This document shows, piece after piece, positions 7,464 through 15,107 of a stretch of 30,081 nucleotides of DNA. The stretch is taken from positions 1 to 30,081 of the forward strand of contig JBPCSL010000209.1 of NCBI GenBank assembly GCA_051007175.1, written 5' to 3'. The notes beneath the pieces were generated by a model, which saw nothing but the letters and a program-made list of their open reading frames with translations, ran no database searches and was not told where the DNA came from. The translations under genes were made by a program, and so were the position numbers. The stretch comes from Mxb001 sp051007175 (GTDB lineage: Bacteria > Actinomycetota > Actinomycetes > S36-B12). How positions within the stretch are numbered: position 1 is the stretch's first letter; each line of letters starts with the position of its first letter.

Positions 7464-8213
7464 TCACAGGGCGGTCTCGAAGCCGGGCACCAGGGTGCGC
7501 ATCCAGATGGTGACGTCGTTCCAGATCCCGGTCACGAGCAGCACGCCGATGAGCACGAGCAGGCCGCCGCCGATGCGCATGATGAGCAGGTAGTGCCGGC
7601 GCACCCATGACAGCGTGCCCGCCGCCTGACGGAAGAGCAGCCCCAGCAGGATGAAGGGCAGCCCCAGGCCGAGGCAGTAGACCAGCGAGAGCAGGGCTCC
7701 GCGCGCCGCACTGCCCTCGGTGAAGGCGAGGCTCTGCACCGCGGCGAGCGCGGGGCCGATGCAGGGGGTCCACCCGAGCCCGAAGAGAAGGCCCAGCACG
7801 GGGGCGCCCCACAGGCTGTACGACGGCATGCGATGCAGGCGCCACTCGCGCTGGAGGCCCGGGATCAGGCCCATGAAGGCCAGGCCCAGCACGATGACGA
7901 CGACGCCGAGCACGCGCGTGATGACGTCCTGGTACTGCAGGAGCAGCGAGCCCAGGCCGCCGAAGAGCAGGCCGTAGGAGACGAAGACGACGGAGAAGCC
8001 GAGGACGAAGAGGATGCTGCCGAGCAGCACGCGGCTCTTGCGCGCGGCACCGCCCTCGGCGAGTTCCGCGCCCGTGAGGCCGGTGACATAAGAGAGGTAT
8101 CCGGGGGCGAGGGGCAGCACGCACGGGCTCGCGAAGGACACGACGCCCGCGGCGAAGGCGAGCAGCATCGCGAGGATGAGGCTGCCGCTGGCGACGGTCT
8201 CCGGGATGCTCAT
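7464..8213 (-). CDS. ccdA: Thiol-disulfide transporter CcdA
   Basis: DsbD/CcdA-family membrane protein that carries reducing equivalents from cytoplasmic thioredoxin across the membrane to ResA, keeping apocytochrome haem-binding cysteines reduced. The 249-residue protein has six predicted helices. The two redox cysteines sit in symmetrical membrane motifs: C31 in FASPCVLPLAPGYLSY and C151 in GWTPCIGPAL. The start overlaps the resA stop by 4 bp (ATGA). The 58-bp gap to resB shows no obvious terminator, so one transcript is likely. Confidence 0.95.
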   Translation of the reverse strand: MSIPETVASGSLILAMLLAFAAGVVSFASPCVLPLAPGYLSYVTGLTGAELAEGGAARKSRVLLGSILFVLGFSVVFVSYGLLFGGLGSLLLQYQDVITRVLGVVVIVLGLAFMGLIPGLQREWRLHRMPSYSLWGAPVLGLLFGLGWTPCIGPALAAVQSLAFTEGSAARGALLSLVYCLGLGLPFILLGLLFRQAAGTLSWVRRHYLLIMRIGGGLLVLIGVLLVTGIWNDVTIWMRTLVPGFETAL

Positions 8214-8803
8214 GAGGGGCTCGGGGAGCCTTCCGCCAGCAGGGGCTCGATGAGACCTCGCAGCGACGACTCGCTGGCCCGGCCGAGAATCCGCCCGGCC
8301 ACCCGCCCATCCCGATCAATGACAACGGTCGACGGGATGGCCTGCGGCGGGAGGCTGTCGCCGAAGAGCAACTGCAAGCGGCCGTCGGTGTCGACGACAT
8401 TGGGGTAGGTAATGCCGTAGTTCTCCACGAATGCTGTCGCGGCGGCGGCGGTGTCGCGGGTGTCGAGGCCGACGAACTGCACGCCGTCGCCCTGCACGTC
8501 GGTCCACAGGGACTCCAGCGTCGGCGCCTCGGCGCGGCACGGCGCGCACCAGGACGCCCACACATTGAGCACGACGACCTCCCCGCGGTGGTCGGCGAGC
8601 GAGAAGGTGCCGCCGTCGAGGGTCGGCCCGCTGAGGTCGGGCGCAGCGACCCGATCCTGCGGCGCCAGCAGCACGATGGAGCCGTCTCCGGCGACGAACG
8701 CCGTGCCGGTGCCCGCGTCGGCCGCAGCCCGGCACCCGGCGAGCCCGAGGACCGCGAGGCAACCGGCCACGATGACCACGGGGAGACGGCCCATGCCCAC
8801 CAT
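8210..8803 (-). CDS. resA: ResA/TlpA-like thioredoxin lipoprotein
   Basis: Extracytoplasmic membrane-anchored thioredoxin that reduces the CXXCH cysteines of apocytochrome c, with electrons from CcdA. From the ATG at 8803 the protein is 197 residues. It has a lipoprotein signal peptide with lipobox LAGC (lipidated C24) and a thioredoxin fold with WASWCAPC (C86, C89). It also has the cis-Pro region AIPSTVVIDRDGRVAGR. The start is uncertain: ATG at 8794 (MGRLPVV) and GTG at 8809 are in frame nearby, and none has a strong ribosome binding site. The gene is 11 nt after the phosphatase gene and overlaps ccdA by 4 bp. Confidence 0.92.
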   Translation of the reverse strand: MVGMGRLPVVIVAGCLAVLGLAGCRAAADAGTGTAFVAGDGSIVLLAPQDRVAAPDLSGPTLDGGTFSLADHRGEVVVLNVWASWCAPCRAEAPTLESLWTDVQGDGVQFVGLDTRDTAAAATAFVENYGITYPNVVDTDGRLQLLFGDSLPPQAIPSTVVIDRDGRVAGRILGRASESSLRGLIEPLLAEGSPSPS

Positions 8804-8814
8804 GCTCACACGCG

Positions 8815-9453
8815 CTAGGCGCCGCGGCCGCGGGCACCCGGCAGCAGGTCGGCGGCCGGTTCGGAGTACTCGATGGCCGCGAGGCGATCGCCCTCGAAGC
8901 GCAGGGAGGTCAGCGAGGCCAGGGAGCACTCGCGCTTGCGCGGGTCGTGCCACAGGCGGCGGTTCTCGTGGTCGAGGCGCGAGATCCAGATGGGCAGCTG
9001 GTGACTGATGATGACGGCCTCATGGCCCTGGGCCTGATCGCGTGCCGCCTCGACCGCCGCGCGCATGCGGGCGGCGAGTTCGTCGTAGGGCTCCCCCCAG
9101 GACGGCGTGAAGGGATTCCACAGGTGGCGCCACGCCTTCGGCTGCCGCAGCACGCCATCGCCGACGCCCACGCGCTGGCCCTCGAAGATGTTGCCGGCCT
9201 CGATCACCCGCTCGTCGATCGCGATGTCGAGGCCGTGGGCGGCCGCGATCGGGGACGCGGTCTCCTGGGCGCGCTCCATCGGCGACGAGACGATGTAGGT
9301 GACGTCGCGGTCGCGCAGCGCCTGCGCGGCCTGCTCGGCCATCGCCTGCCCGCGCTCGGACAGGTGGAAGCCGGGAAGGCGCCCGTAGAGGACCCCGGTG
9401 GGGTTGTGCACCTCGCCGTGGCGCAGCAGGTGCACCACCGTGTCGTCGGACAT
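8815..9453 (-). CDS. Histidine phosphatase (phosphoglycerate mutase-like)
   Basis: Branch-1 histidine phosphatase superfamily member of 212 residues. The catalytic RHG motif is at 11-13 (HLLRHGEVHNP), ERAQETA follows the SSPM turn, and the second catalytic histidine is in VIISHQLPIW. The substrate cannot be read from the sequence; phosphoglycerate mutase activity is not implied. ATG at 9453 is chosen because it gives the family-typical N-terminus, 5 nt after the cobA-hemD stop. A homologue sits in front of the cytochrome c maturation genes in Mycobacterium (Rv0525), so the link is conserved. Confidence 0.85.
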   Translation of the reverse strand: MSDDTVVHLLRHGEVHNPTGVLYGRLPGFHLSERGQAMAEQAAQALRDRDVTYIVSSPMERAQETASPIAAAHGLDIAIDERVIEAGNIFEGQRVGVGDGVLRQPKAWRHLWNPFTPSWGEPYDELAARMRAAVEAARDQAQGHEAVIISHQLPIWISRLDHENRRLWHDPRKRECSLASLTSLRFEGDRLAAIEYSEPAADLLPGARGRGA

Positions 9454-9458
9454 CCCGA

Positions 9459-11060
9459 TCAGGTGGCCTTGCGGCGAGCGGCGGCGCGACGACGGCTGGG
9501 ACGCCAAGTCGCCTCGCCGTTCTCCTCGGCCGCGATGCGCAGCTCATCGCCGTGCTGGGCGAGTGCCTCGATGAGGGACGCCAGGGTGGACTCCTCGGCG
9601 AGTACGTCGACCCGCAGGCCGTGCTCCTCAGCGGTCTTCGCCGTCTGCGGCCCGATGCAGGCCACCACGGTCGTCGTGTGGGGCTTGCCCGCGATGCCGA
9701 CGAGGTTGCGCACCGTGCTGCTCGACGTGAAGAGGACCGCGTCGAATCCGCCCGACTTGATCGCCTCGCGCGTCTCGGCCGGCGGCGGCGCCGCGCGGAC
9801 GGTGCGGTAGGCGGTGACGTCCTCGACCTCCCAGCCGAGCTCCGCGAGCCCGGCCGCGAGCGTCTCGGTCGCAATATCGGCGCGAGGCAGGAAGACCCGG
9901 TTGATGGGGTCGACCAGCGAGTCGTACGTCGGCCACTCGTCGAGGAGTGCCTGCGTCGACTGCTCGCCCTCGGGCACGAGATCGGGCTTGACACCGAACT
10001 GCACGAGCGCATCGGCGGTGGTGTCGCCGATGGCGGCCACCTTCAGGCCGGCAAAGGAGCGCGCGTCGAGGCCGTACTGCTCGAGCTTCTCGCGCACGGC
10101 GCGCACGGCGTTCACGCTGGTGAAGCCGATCCACTCGAAGCGGCCCGACACCAGGCCGTGGATGGCGCGGTCCATCTGCTGCGGGGTGCGCGGCGGCTCC
10201 ACGGAGATGGTGGGCACCTCGACCGGGATGGCGCCGAGAAGTTCGAGCCGCTCGAGCAGGTCGTCGGAGCGCTCCTGAGTGCGCGGCACGAGCACGCGCC
10301 AGCCGAAGAGCGGCTTCACCTCGAACCAGGCGAGGCGATCGCGCTGGGTGATGACCTCGCCCACGACCACCATGCCGGGGCCGGCCTGCTTGGCGAGCTT
10401 CACGGCATTGGCCACGTCGTCGAGGGTGGACACGATGGAGCGCTGCTCGACCGTGGTGCCCCCGCGGGTGACGGCGATGGGCGTCTCGGGTGCGCGGCCG
10501 GCGCCCATGAGCGACTTGGCGATCGCCGCGGCGGCATCGGCGCCGTCGAGGACGATGACGGTCACCCGGTCGCGCGCCAGCGGAGACCAGTCGATATCGG
10601 GATCGCCCGCGCTGATGATGTGCACCTCACGACTGCGACGTCCGGTGAGGCCGAAGCCGGCGTAGGCGGGCACGGCCGTAGCAATGCTGACCCCGGGAGC
10701 GACCTCGAAGGAGACCTTCGCCTTGCGCAGAGCCGCGGCCTCCACGGCGAGCGAGCCGTCGAGGACGGGATCACCGGAGAGGAGCCGCACGGTGCGGTGC
10801 CCCTCGCGGGCGGCGTCGACAACGAGTTTGGCGCGACCGGCGTGGTCCAGCGGCAGACCCTTCGCGTCCACGGCCGCGACGAGCTCGCACTCGGGACCGA
10901 CGAAGCCCTGGGCCAGGCTCACCGCGTCGAAGTCCGCGATGATCGTGTCGGCCGAGCGCAGCAGGTCCGCTGCGCGCAGGGTGACGAGCTGGGGGTCGCC
11001 GGGACCGGCCGCGACGAACGCGACCGGGCCGACCTTCTTCTTCGTACGTGTGGTGCTCAC
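9459..11060 (-). CDS. Fused uroporphyrinogen-III C-methyltransferase / uroporphyrinogen-III synthase
   Basis: Bifunctional CobA-HemD protein of 533 residues. The N-terminal CobA-like domain (about 10-250) has the SAM-binding GPGDP (19-23), RLLSGDPVLDG and APGVSIATAVPAYAGFGLTGRR. The C-terminal HemD domain (about 255-510) begins LFGWRVLVPRT and contains WIGFTSVNAVRAV, GDTTADAL and VLFTSSSTVRNL. Together they would cyclise hydroxymethylbilane and methylate uroporphyrinogen III towards precorrin-2 and sirohaem/B12. The tail is Arg/Lys-rich. The GTG at 11060 has AAGGGGAA upstream. The usual neighbours hemA, hemC and hemB are missing. The CobA domain follows the divergent actinobacterial pattern, so its methyltransferase activity is less certain than HemD. 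Confidence 0.9.
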   Translation of the reverse strand: MSTTRTKKKVGPVAFVAAGPGDPQLVTLRAADLLRSADTIIADFDAVSLAQGFVGPECELVAAVDAKGLPLDHAGRAKLVVDAAREGHRTVRLLSGDPVLDGSLAVEAAALRKAKVSFEVAPGVSIATAVPAYAGFGLTGRRSREVHIISAGDPDIDWSPLARDRVTVIVLDGADAAAAIAKSLMGAGRAPETPIAVTRGGTTVEQRSIVSTLDDVANAVKLAKQAGPGMVVVGEVITQRDRLAWFEVKPLFGWRVLVPRTQERSDDLLERLELLGAIPVEVPTISVEPPRTPQQMDRAIHGLVSGRFEWIGFTSVNAVRAVREKLEQYGLDARSFAGLKVAAIGDTTADALVQFGVKPDLVPEGEQSTQALLDEWPTYDSLVDPINRVFLPRADIATETLAAGLAELGWEVEDVTAYRTVRAAPPPAETREAIKSGGFDAVLFTSSSTVRNLVGIAGKPHTTTVVACIGPQTAKTAEEHGLRVDVLAEESTLASLIEALAQHGDELRIAAEENGEATWRPSRRRAAARRKAT

Positions 11061-11110
11061 GGGGCGGATTCCCCTTTGCCGTAGTGGTGTGCGGGTGGAC
11101 AGTGGTGCCG

Positions 11111-11132
11111 GGCGGCCGGCGGGCGGGCCGCC
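11111..11132. repeat. GC-rich inverted repeat between rex and cobA-hemD
   Basis: GGCGGCC and GGCCGCC form a perfect 7-bp stem around an 8-nt loop in the 94-bp gap between the rex stop and the cobA-hemD start. It may be a weak terminator or attenuator; no T-run follows on the minus strand. Confidence 0.45.
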
Positions 11133-11154
11133 TAGAGGCCGGGCGGGCGAGCGG

Positions 11155-11820
11155 TCATGCGCTCACCGCCCCGGGTCGGCGTTCTCGGAAGGCCAGGATC
11201 TGCAGCTCGACACCGAGATCGATGCGGCGTACCTCGACGCCTTCAGGGACGACGAGGACGCGCGGCGCGAACGTGAGGATGCTGCGCACGCCGGCCGCCA
11301 CCAGCCGGTCGCAGACGGACTGCGCGGCGTTGTCGGGCGTCGCGATGACGCCGATCTGCGCTGAGCGCGCCACCTCGGCGAGATCGGCCAGGGGTCGAAT
11401 GCGCAGGTGCCCGTCACCGCACTCGACCTGCAGGCCCACGCGCGAAGGGTCGATGTCGATGAGCGCCACGATGCGGAAGCCGCGGCTGTCGAAGCCGCGG
11501 TACGTCGCCAGCGCGTGGCCGAGGTTGCCGATGCCGACGATGACCACGTCGAGGGGCTCCATGACGCCCAGCCACTCCCCGATCGCGCGGTGCAGGTAGG
11601 CCACGTCGTAGCCCACCCCGCGGGTGCCGAAGGTGCCGAGGAAGGACAGGTCCTTGCGGAGCTTGGCGCTGGTCACCCCGGCGCGCTCGGCCAGGTCCTG
11701 GGAGGAGACGGTCCGCACGCCTTGATCCGCCAGGGCGCCCAGCACCTGCAGGTACAGGGGCAGGCGCTCGAGGGTCGCCGTGGGGACGTCATCACGACGT
11801 CGCGGCGGGGAGAAGGACAC
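11155..11820 (-). CDS. rex: Redox-sensing transcriptional repressor Rex
   Basis: Cytoplasmic repressor that binds DNA when NADH/NAD+ is low and leaves it when NADH rises, typically controlling respiratory and haem genes. The 221-residue protein has an N-terminal winged helix (about 18-80, with RLPLYLQVL, VSSQDLAERAGVTSAKLRKDLSFLG and GTRGVGYDV). A Rossmann domain with GIGNLG at 96-101 follows, and ALIDIDP marks the end of strand 2. The GTG at 11820 is the only plausible start and no clear ribosome binding site precedes it. The upstream region holds a Rex-like operator overlapping the promoter, so autoregulation is likely. It lies between a glutaredoxin-like gene and cobA-hemD. Confidence 0.96.
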   Translation of the reverse strand: MSFSPPRRRDDVPTATLERLPLYLQVLGALADQGVRTVSSQDLAERAGVTSAKLRKDLSFLGTFGTRGVGYDVAYLHRAIGEWLGVMEPLDVVIVGIGNLGHALATYRGFDSRGFRIVALIDIDPSRVGLQVECGDGHLRIRPLADLAEVARSAQIGVIATPDNAAQSVCDRLVAAGVRSILTFAPRVLVVPEGVEVRRIDLGVELQILAFRERRPGAVSA

Positions 11821-11853
11821 GGTGGAGACCTATCGGAGGCGAATGGGCACTCC

Positions 11854-11883
11854 AGGGTAGGGACTTGTGAACGGAGAGGACAA
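11854..11883 (-). promoter_or_regulatory. rex promoter with candidate Rex operator
   Basis: On the minus strand, TTGTCC (11878-11883) and TACCCT (11854-11859) are spaced 18 bp apart and make a good -35/-10 pair. Between and overlapping them is TTGTCCTCTCCGTTCACAA (11865-11883). Its right half GTTCACAA matches the Rex half-site fully; its left half keeps only TTGT. Binding here would block the promoter. The degenerate left half keeps confidence moderate. Confidence 0.5.
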
Positions 11884-11900
11884 AGTTAAGCGGACGTGAG

Positions 11901-12152
11901 TCACCGATTTTCGGACACTAGGGCGGCCCGTAGGCGCTCCGCATCCACCCGCCAGAAGTCGTGCTCCACGCCATCGACCAGGGTCACCGGGATGCGCTCC
12001 CAGTAGAGGTCCGCCAGGCCGGGATCATCGAGGATCGAGGCCTCGACCCAGTCGACACCCAGGTCGGCGCACACGGAGGCCACTACCTCCCGGGCCTCCT
12101 CGCACAGGTGGCACTCGGGCTTGCCGATGAGGAGCACCCGGGCCTCGCGCAT
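11901..12152 (-). CDS. Glutaredoxin-like protein (DUF836 type)
   Basis: An 83-residue thioredoxin-fold protein with a CXXC redox site at C14/C17 (KPECHLCEEA) and the ERIPVTLVDGVEHDFWRVD segment, where IP is the expected cis-Pro position. It is full length for this small family. In mycobacteria a homologue sits next to the hem genes (Rv0508), which suggests a role in thiol redox balance linked to Rex. Its physiological partner is not known. The ATG at 12152 has CAGACT 7 nt upstream, so initiation may be leaderless. Confidence 0.85.
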   Translation of the reverse strand: MREARVLLIGKPECHLCEEAREVVASVCADLGVDWVEASILDDPGLADLYWERIPVTLVDGVEHDFWRVDAERLRAALVSENR

Positions 12153-12159
12153 GAGTGCC

Positions 12160-12165
12160 AGTCTG
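12160..12165 (-). promoter_or_regulatory. Possible leaderless -10 box for the glutaredoxin-like gene
   Basis: Minus-strand CAGACT, 7 nt before the ATG at 12152. It deviates from TANNNT at the first base. It is back-to-back with the plus-strand box at 12179-12184. Confidence 0.3.
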
Positions 12166-12178
12166 CCGGACCCCTGAC

Positions 12179-12184
12179 TACCCT
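12179..12184 (+). promoter_or_regulatory. Candidate leaderless -10 box for the HAD-IB gene
   Basis: TACCCT, 6 nt before the ATG at 12191, with no room for a Shine-Dalgarno. It supports that start over upstream in-frame codons. Confidence 0.5.
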
Positions 12185-12190
12185 GACGGC

Positions 12191-13063
12191 ATGCCCCGAC
12201 GCGCGTCCGCGGTCCTGCCCTCCTATCGCCAGGCGGGGCAGGCAGCGGCTGCCGCAGCCGATGTGGCCGACGGGCTGTCGATCCCGACCGACCCCACGGG
12301 GGCCGCCTTCTTCGACGTCGACAACACCATCATGCGCGGGGCGAGCATCTTCCACTTCGCCGTCGGCCTCGCCCGCCGCAAGTTCTTCAGCCTTCCCGAG
12401 ATCGTCGACTTCGGGCGCCGGCAGGTGAAGTTCGTCGTGAGCGGGTCCGAGGATCTCGAGGACATGGCGTCGGCCACGGAGTCCGCGCTGTCCTTCGTCC
12501 AGGGTCGCCGCGTGAGCGAGCTCGTCGAGCTCGGCGAGGAGATCTTCACCGACGAGATGCACGACAAGCTCATCCCCGGCACGCTGGCCCTGGCTCAGGG
12601 CCACCTGGATGCTGGGCAGCGCGTGTGGCTCGTGACCGCAACCCCGGTCGAGCTCGCCACCATCATCGCCAAGAGCCTCGGGCTCACCGGGGCCCTCGGG
12701 TCGGTGGCCGAGGTGCGCGACGGCGTCTACACCGGCCACCTCGTCGGCGCTCCGCTCCACGGGATGGCCAAGGCCGAGGCGGTGCGCGCCATCGCCGAGC
12801 GCGAGGGGCTGGACCTCTCGCGATGCTCGGCCTACTCCGACTCCGCCAACGACATCCCGATGCTCACGCTCGTCGGAAATCCCGTGGCGGTGAATCCCGA
12901 CTCCACCCTGCGCCAGGTGGCCCGCGACAACGGCTGGCAGATCCGGGACTACCGACGCCGGGAGAAGGTGCGCAAGGCCGCGGTGCCCATCATGCTCGGC
13001 GGCATGGGCGTGGCCGTCGGGATGGCCGCCGGCTATGCCGCAGGCCGCGTCGCCCGCCGCTAG
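12191..13063 (+). CDS. HAD-IB family phosphatase (SerB-like) with C-terminal membrane helix
   Basis: A 290-residue haloacid dehalogenase subfamily IB hydrolase. Motif I is FFDVDNTI (about 37-44, with nucleophile and acid aspartates). Motif II is the T in WLVTATPVEL, and motif III/IV is K in GMAKAEAV and YSDSANDIPML. The C-terminus has a glycine-rich hydrophobic helix (about 265-285) ending in Arg residues, suggesting membrane attachment. M. tuberculosis SerB1 (Rv0505c) is the nearest relative I recall, but phosphoserine specificity cannot be shown here. The next gene, an acyltransferase, converges on it and their stop codons share CTAG, so a role in phospholipid metabolism is possible. Confidence 0.85.
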   Translation: MPRRASAVLPSYRQAGQAAAAAADVADGLSIPTDPTGAAFFDVDNTIMRGASIFHFAVGLARRKFFSLPEIVDFGRRQVKFVVSGSEDLEDMASATESALSFVQGRRVSELVELGEEIFTDEMHDKLIPGTLALAQGHLDAGQRVWLVTATPVELATIIAKSLGLTGALGSVAEVRDGVYTGHLVGAPLHGMAKAEAVRAIAEREGLDLSRCSAYSDSANDIPMLTLVGNPVAVNPDSTLRQVARDNGWQIRDYRRREKVRKAAVPIMLGGMGVAVGMAAGYAAGRVARR

Positions 13064-13953
13064 AAGACGCCGTCGCGCTGCACGAGCATGCGATAGAGCG
13101 CCTGCTGGATGTTCTCGCGCACTCGGTCGGTGAGCTCGAGGACCGCCATCGGATCCTCCGCCGCGCTCTCCGCGATGTCGGCCGTGGGGATGGGCTCGCC
13201 GAAGGCGATGATCCACCGGCTCGGCAGCGGGATGAGTCCGAGCGGACCAAGCCAGGGGAAGGTGGGGGTCACCGGGAAGTAGGGCAGCCCGAGCAGCCGC
13301 GCGAGCGGGGCGATGTTGGCGAGCATCGGGTAGATCTCCTCGGCCCCGACGATGGCCGTGGGGATGATCGGGCTGCGCGTGCGCAGGGCCGCCGAGACGA
13401 AGCCGCCGCGACCGAAGCGCTGCAGCTTGTAGCGCTCGCTGAAGGGCTTGCCGATGCCCTTGAAGCCCTCCGGCCACACCCCGACGACCTCGCCCGCGCG
13501 CAGCAATCGCTCGGCATCGGGCATGCAGGCCAGGGTGTGGCCGGCCTTGCGCGCGATCTCGCCGAGGAACGGCGTCTGGAAGACCAGGTCCGCCCCGAGC
13601 ATGCGCAGGTGGCGACGGGCGGGATGACGATCGTGCAGGGCCAGCTGCGCCATGAGCGAGTCGATAGCGATGGTGCCCGAGTGGTTGGCCACGACGAGCG
13701 CCGCGCCCTCGTCGGGCACGTTCTCGAGACCGCGCACCTCGACCCGGAACCAGCGCTCGAAGACCGGCCGCAACGGCGCGAGCAGGACGTGATCGGTGAG
13801 GTCGGGATCGAAGCCGAAGTCGTCCACCTCGAAGTCGCCGGCGATCCGGCGACGCAGGAAGTCGACGAAGCCGCGCCCCGGGAGGTCCGCCACCGGACGC
13901 ATCGGCGGACGACGCCGACCGCCGTCCATCGGGATCACCTGGGCCTCAGGCAT
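13060..13953 (-). CDS. PlsC-like lysophospholipid acyltransferase
   Basis: A 297-residue glycerophospholipid acyltransferase-family protein resembling M. tuberculosis Rv0502. The acyltransferase core begins at about 72 (VRGLENVPDEGAALVVANHSGTIAIDSL). Later motifs include VGVWPEGFKGIGKPF (motif III-like, with the EG pair), SPIIPTAIVGAEEIYP and a final IIAFGEPI. The catalytic histidine H91 is followed by D98, a spacing of six residues rather than the usual HX4D, which I believe is typical of this subgroup. The ATG at 13953 overlaps the upstream gene by 8 bp, with GGGAG upstream. The acyl acceptor is unknown. Confidence 0.85.
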   Translation of the reverse strand: MPEAQVIPMDGGRRRPPMRPVADLPGRGFVDFLRRRIAGDFEVDDFGFDPDLTDHVLLAPLRPVFERWFRVEVRGLENVPDEGAALVVANHSGTIAIDSLMAQLALHDRHPARRHLRMLGADLVFQTPFLGEIARKAGHTLACMPDAERLLRAGEVVGVWPEGFKGIGKPFSERYKLQRFGRGGFVSAALRTRSPIIPTAIVGAEEIYPMLANIAPLARLLGLPYFPVTPTFPWLGPLGLIPLPSRWIIAFGEPIPTADIAESAAEDPMAVLELTDRVRENIQQALYRMLVQRDGVF

Positions 13954-14983
13954 GACCCGCTCCCGGGACCAGTGCGGCCACCTGCAGGAGCCCGCTGCGC
14001 ACTCCGGCCAGTGCCCGCGCGGGGATCTGGTCGCGCAGGCCGCGACCGTCGACGAAGGACTCGAAGGCCTCGGCCGTCGAATGGCGGGGGGTGAACCCCA
14101 ACTGCTCGCGGGCGCGGGTGGTGTCGAGGGCCCGGCCATAGGTGAGGAAGCGCACCTGCTCCGTGGAGAAGTCCACCAGGCCGGTCGGGCTCAGGCTGCG
14201 ACCGACGATCCCGAGCAGGGGGCGGGGCACCTCGACCCACAGGCGGCCGGCCCGCCGGATGGCCTGGGTGGCGGTGAGGATGCCGTCGCCGGCGACGTTG
14301 AAGACCCCCGAGCCGGGGCCTAGGGCCGAGATGCGCAGGGCCTCGATGCTGTCGTCCTCGTGGACGAACTGCAGGCGCGCGTCGAAGCCCATGACCGTGG
14401 GGACGAGCGGGAGCGAGAAGTACGCCGTCATCGCCGTGTCGATGCGCGGGCCGATGATGTTGGCGAAGCGCAGGGTCGTGACCGACACGTCGGGTCGGCG
14501 CCGACCGAAGCCGCGGACGTAGCCCTCGACCTCCAGGGAGTCCTTGGCCCAGCCCGAGGACGGCGGATGCTTCGGGGCCATCTCCTCGGTGAAGAGCGCA
14601 GGGTCGCGCGGACCGGACCCGTAGACCCAGGAGGTGGACTTCACGACGAGGCGCTCGACCGTGTCGGACTTCTGGCAGGCCGCCAGGAGCTGCATGGTGC
14701 CGATGACGTTGATCTCCTTCATCGCCGCCCGGCCCCCGGCCTGCAGGGGGGTGGCGATGACGCCCATGTGGACGACCGTGTCCACGTCGGCGGAGCGGAT
14801 GACCTTGCCGATGACGGGATTGCGGATGTCGGCCCGGACGAATTCAGCCTCTCCGAGGCCGCGACTGGGGGGGACGACGTCGACGCCGATGACACGATCG
14901 ACGGAGGGGTCCCGGGCCAGGGTGCGGGTCATCAGCCCGCCAAGGTGGCGGGCGGCGCCGGTGACGAGCACGACGCGACCCAT
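13946..14983 (-). CDS. NAD(P)-binding SDR-type epimerase-like protein (Rv0501/GalE2-like)
   Basis: A 345-residue extended short-chain dehydrogenase. The N-terminal Rossmann motif is VTGAARHLGG (7-16), followed by IGVDVV, RADIRNP and VDTVVHMG in the order expected for the family. The catalytic YxxxK is altered: the lysine is in SSGWAKDSLE but the Tyr position holds Ser. Classic 4-epimerase chemistry is therefore doubtful and binding or another reaction is possible. The gene starts 6 nt after bS22 and overlaps the acyltransferase by 8 bp, so the three are co-transcribed. The substrate is unknown. Confidence 0.8.
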   Translation of the reverse strand: MGRVVLVTGAARHLGGLMTRTLARDPSVDRVIGVDVVPPSRGLGEAEFVRADIRNPVIGKVIRSADVDTVVHMGVIATPLQAGGRAAMKEINVIGTMQLLAACQKSDTVERLVVKSTSWVYGSGPRDPALFTEEMAPKHPPSSGWAKDSLEVEGYVRGFGRRRPDVSVTTLRFANIIGPRIDTAMTAYFSLPLVPTVMGFDARLQFVHEDDSIEALRISALGPGSGVFNVAGDGILTATQAIRRAGRLWVEVPRPLLGIVGRSLSPTGLVDFSTEQVRFLTYGRALDTTRAREQLGFTPRHSTAEAFESFVDGRGLRDQIPARALAGVRSGLLQVAALVPGAGHA

Positions 14984-14989
14984 GAAGAC

Positions 14990-15088
14990 CTACTTCTTGT
15001 TGCGGCGCTGCACGCGAGTGCGCTTGAGCAACTTGCGGTGCTTCTTCTTGGCCATGCGCTTGCGGCGCTTCTTGACCACCGAACCCAT
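14990..15088 (-). CDS. Small ribosomal protein bS22 (AURKAIP1/COX24-domain, 32 residues)
   Basis: A very small gene found by reading the gap between longer genes. It encodes a 32-residue, strongly basic peptide starting MGSVVKKRRKRMAKKKHRK and ending RVQRRNKK. This is the AURKAIP1/COX24 domain found in actinobacterial bS22, a 30S subunit protein seen in mycobacterial ribosome structures. GAGGTAA precedes the ATG at 15088. It lies 6 nt before the SDR gene and downstream of the BldC-type gene, the arrangement also seen in M. tuberculosis (Rv0500A/Rv0500B). Confidence 0.93.
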   Translation of the reverse strand: MGSVVKKRRKRMAKKKHRKLLKRTRVQRRNKK

Positions 15089-15107
15089 CGGTTACCTCAT
15101 TCAGTCT

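Noticed and set aside
9112..9130. ATTCCACAGGTGGCG stretch resembling the start of the intergenic hairpin repeat
   Set aside because: It lies inside the histidine phosphatase gene, matches only a short part of the unit and lacks the GGGCAACCTTG arm.
6080..11084. Long plus-strand frames opposite resB and cobA-hemD
   Set aside because: Both are mirrors of conserved minus-strand genes and show biased, featureless translations.
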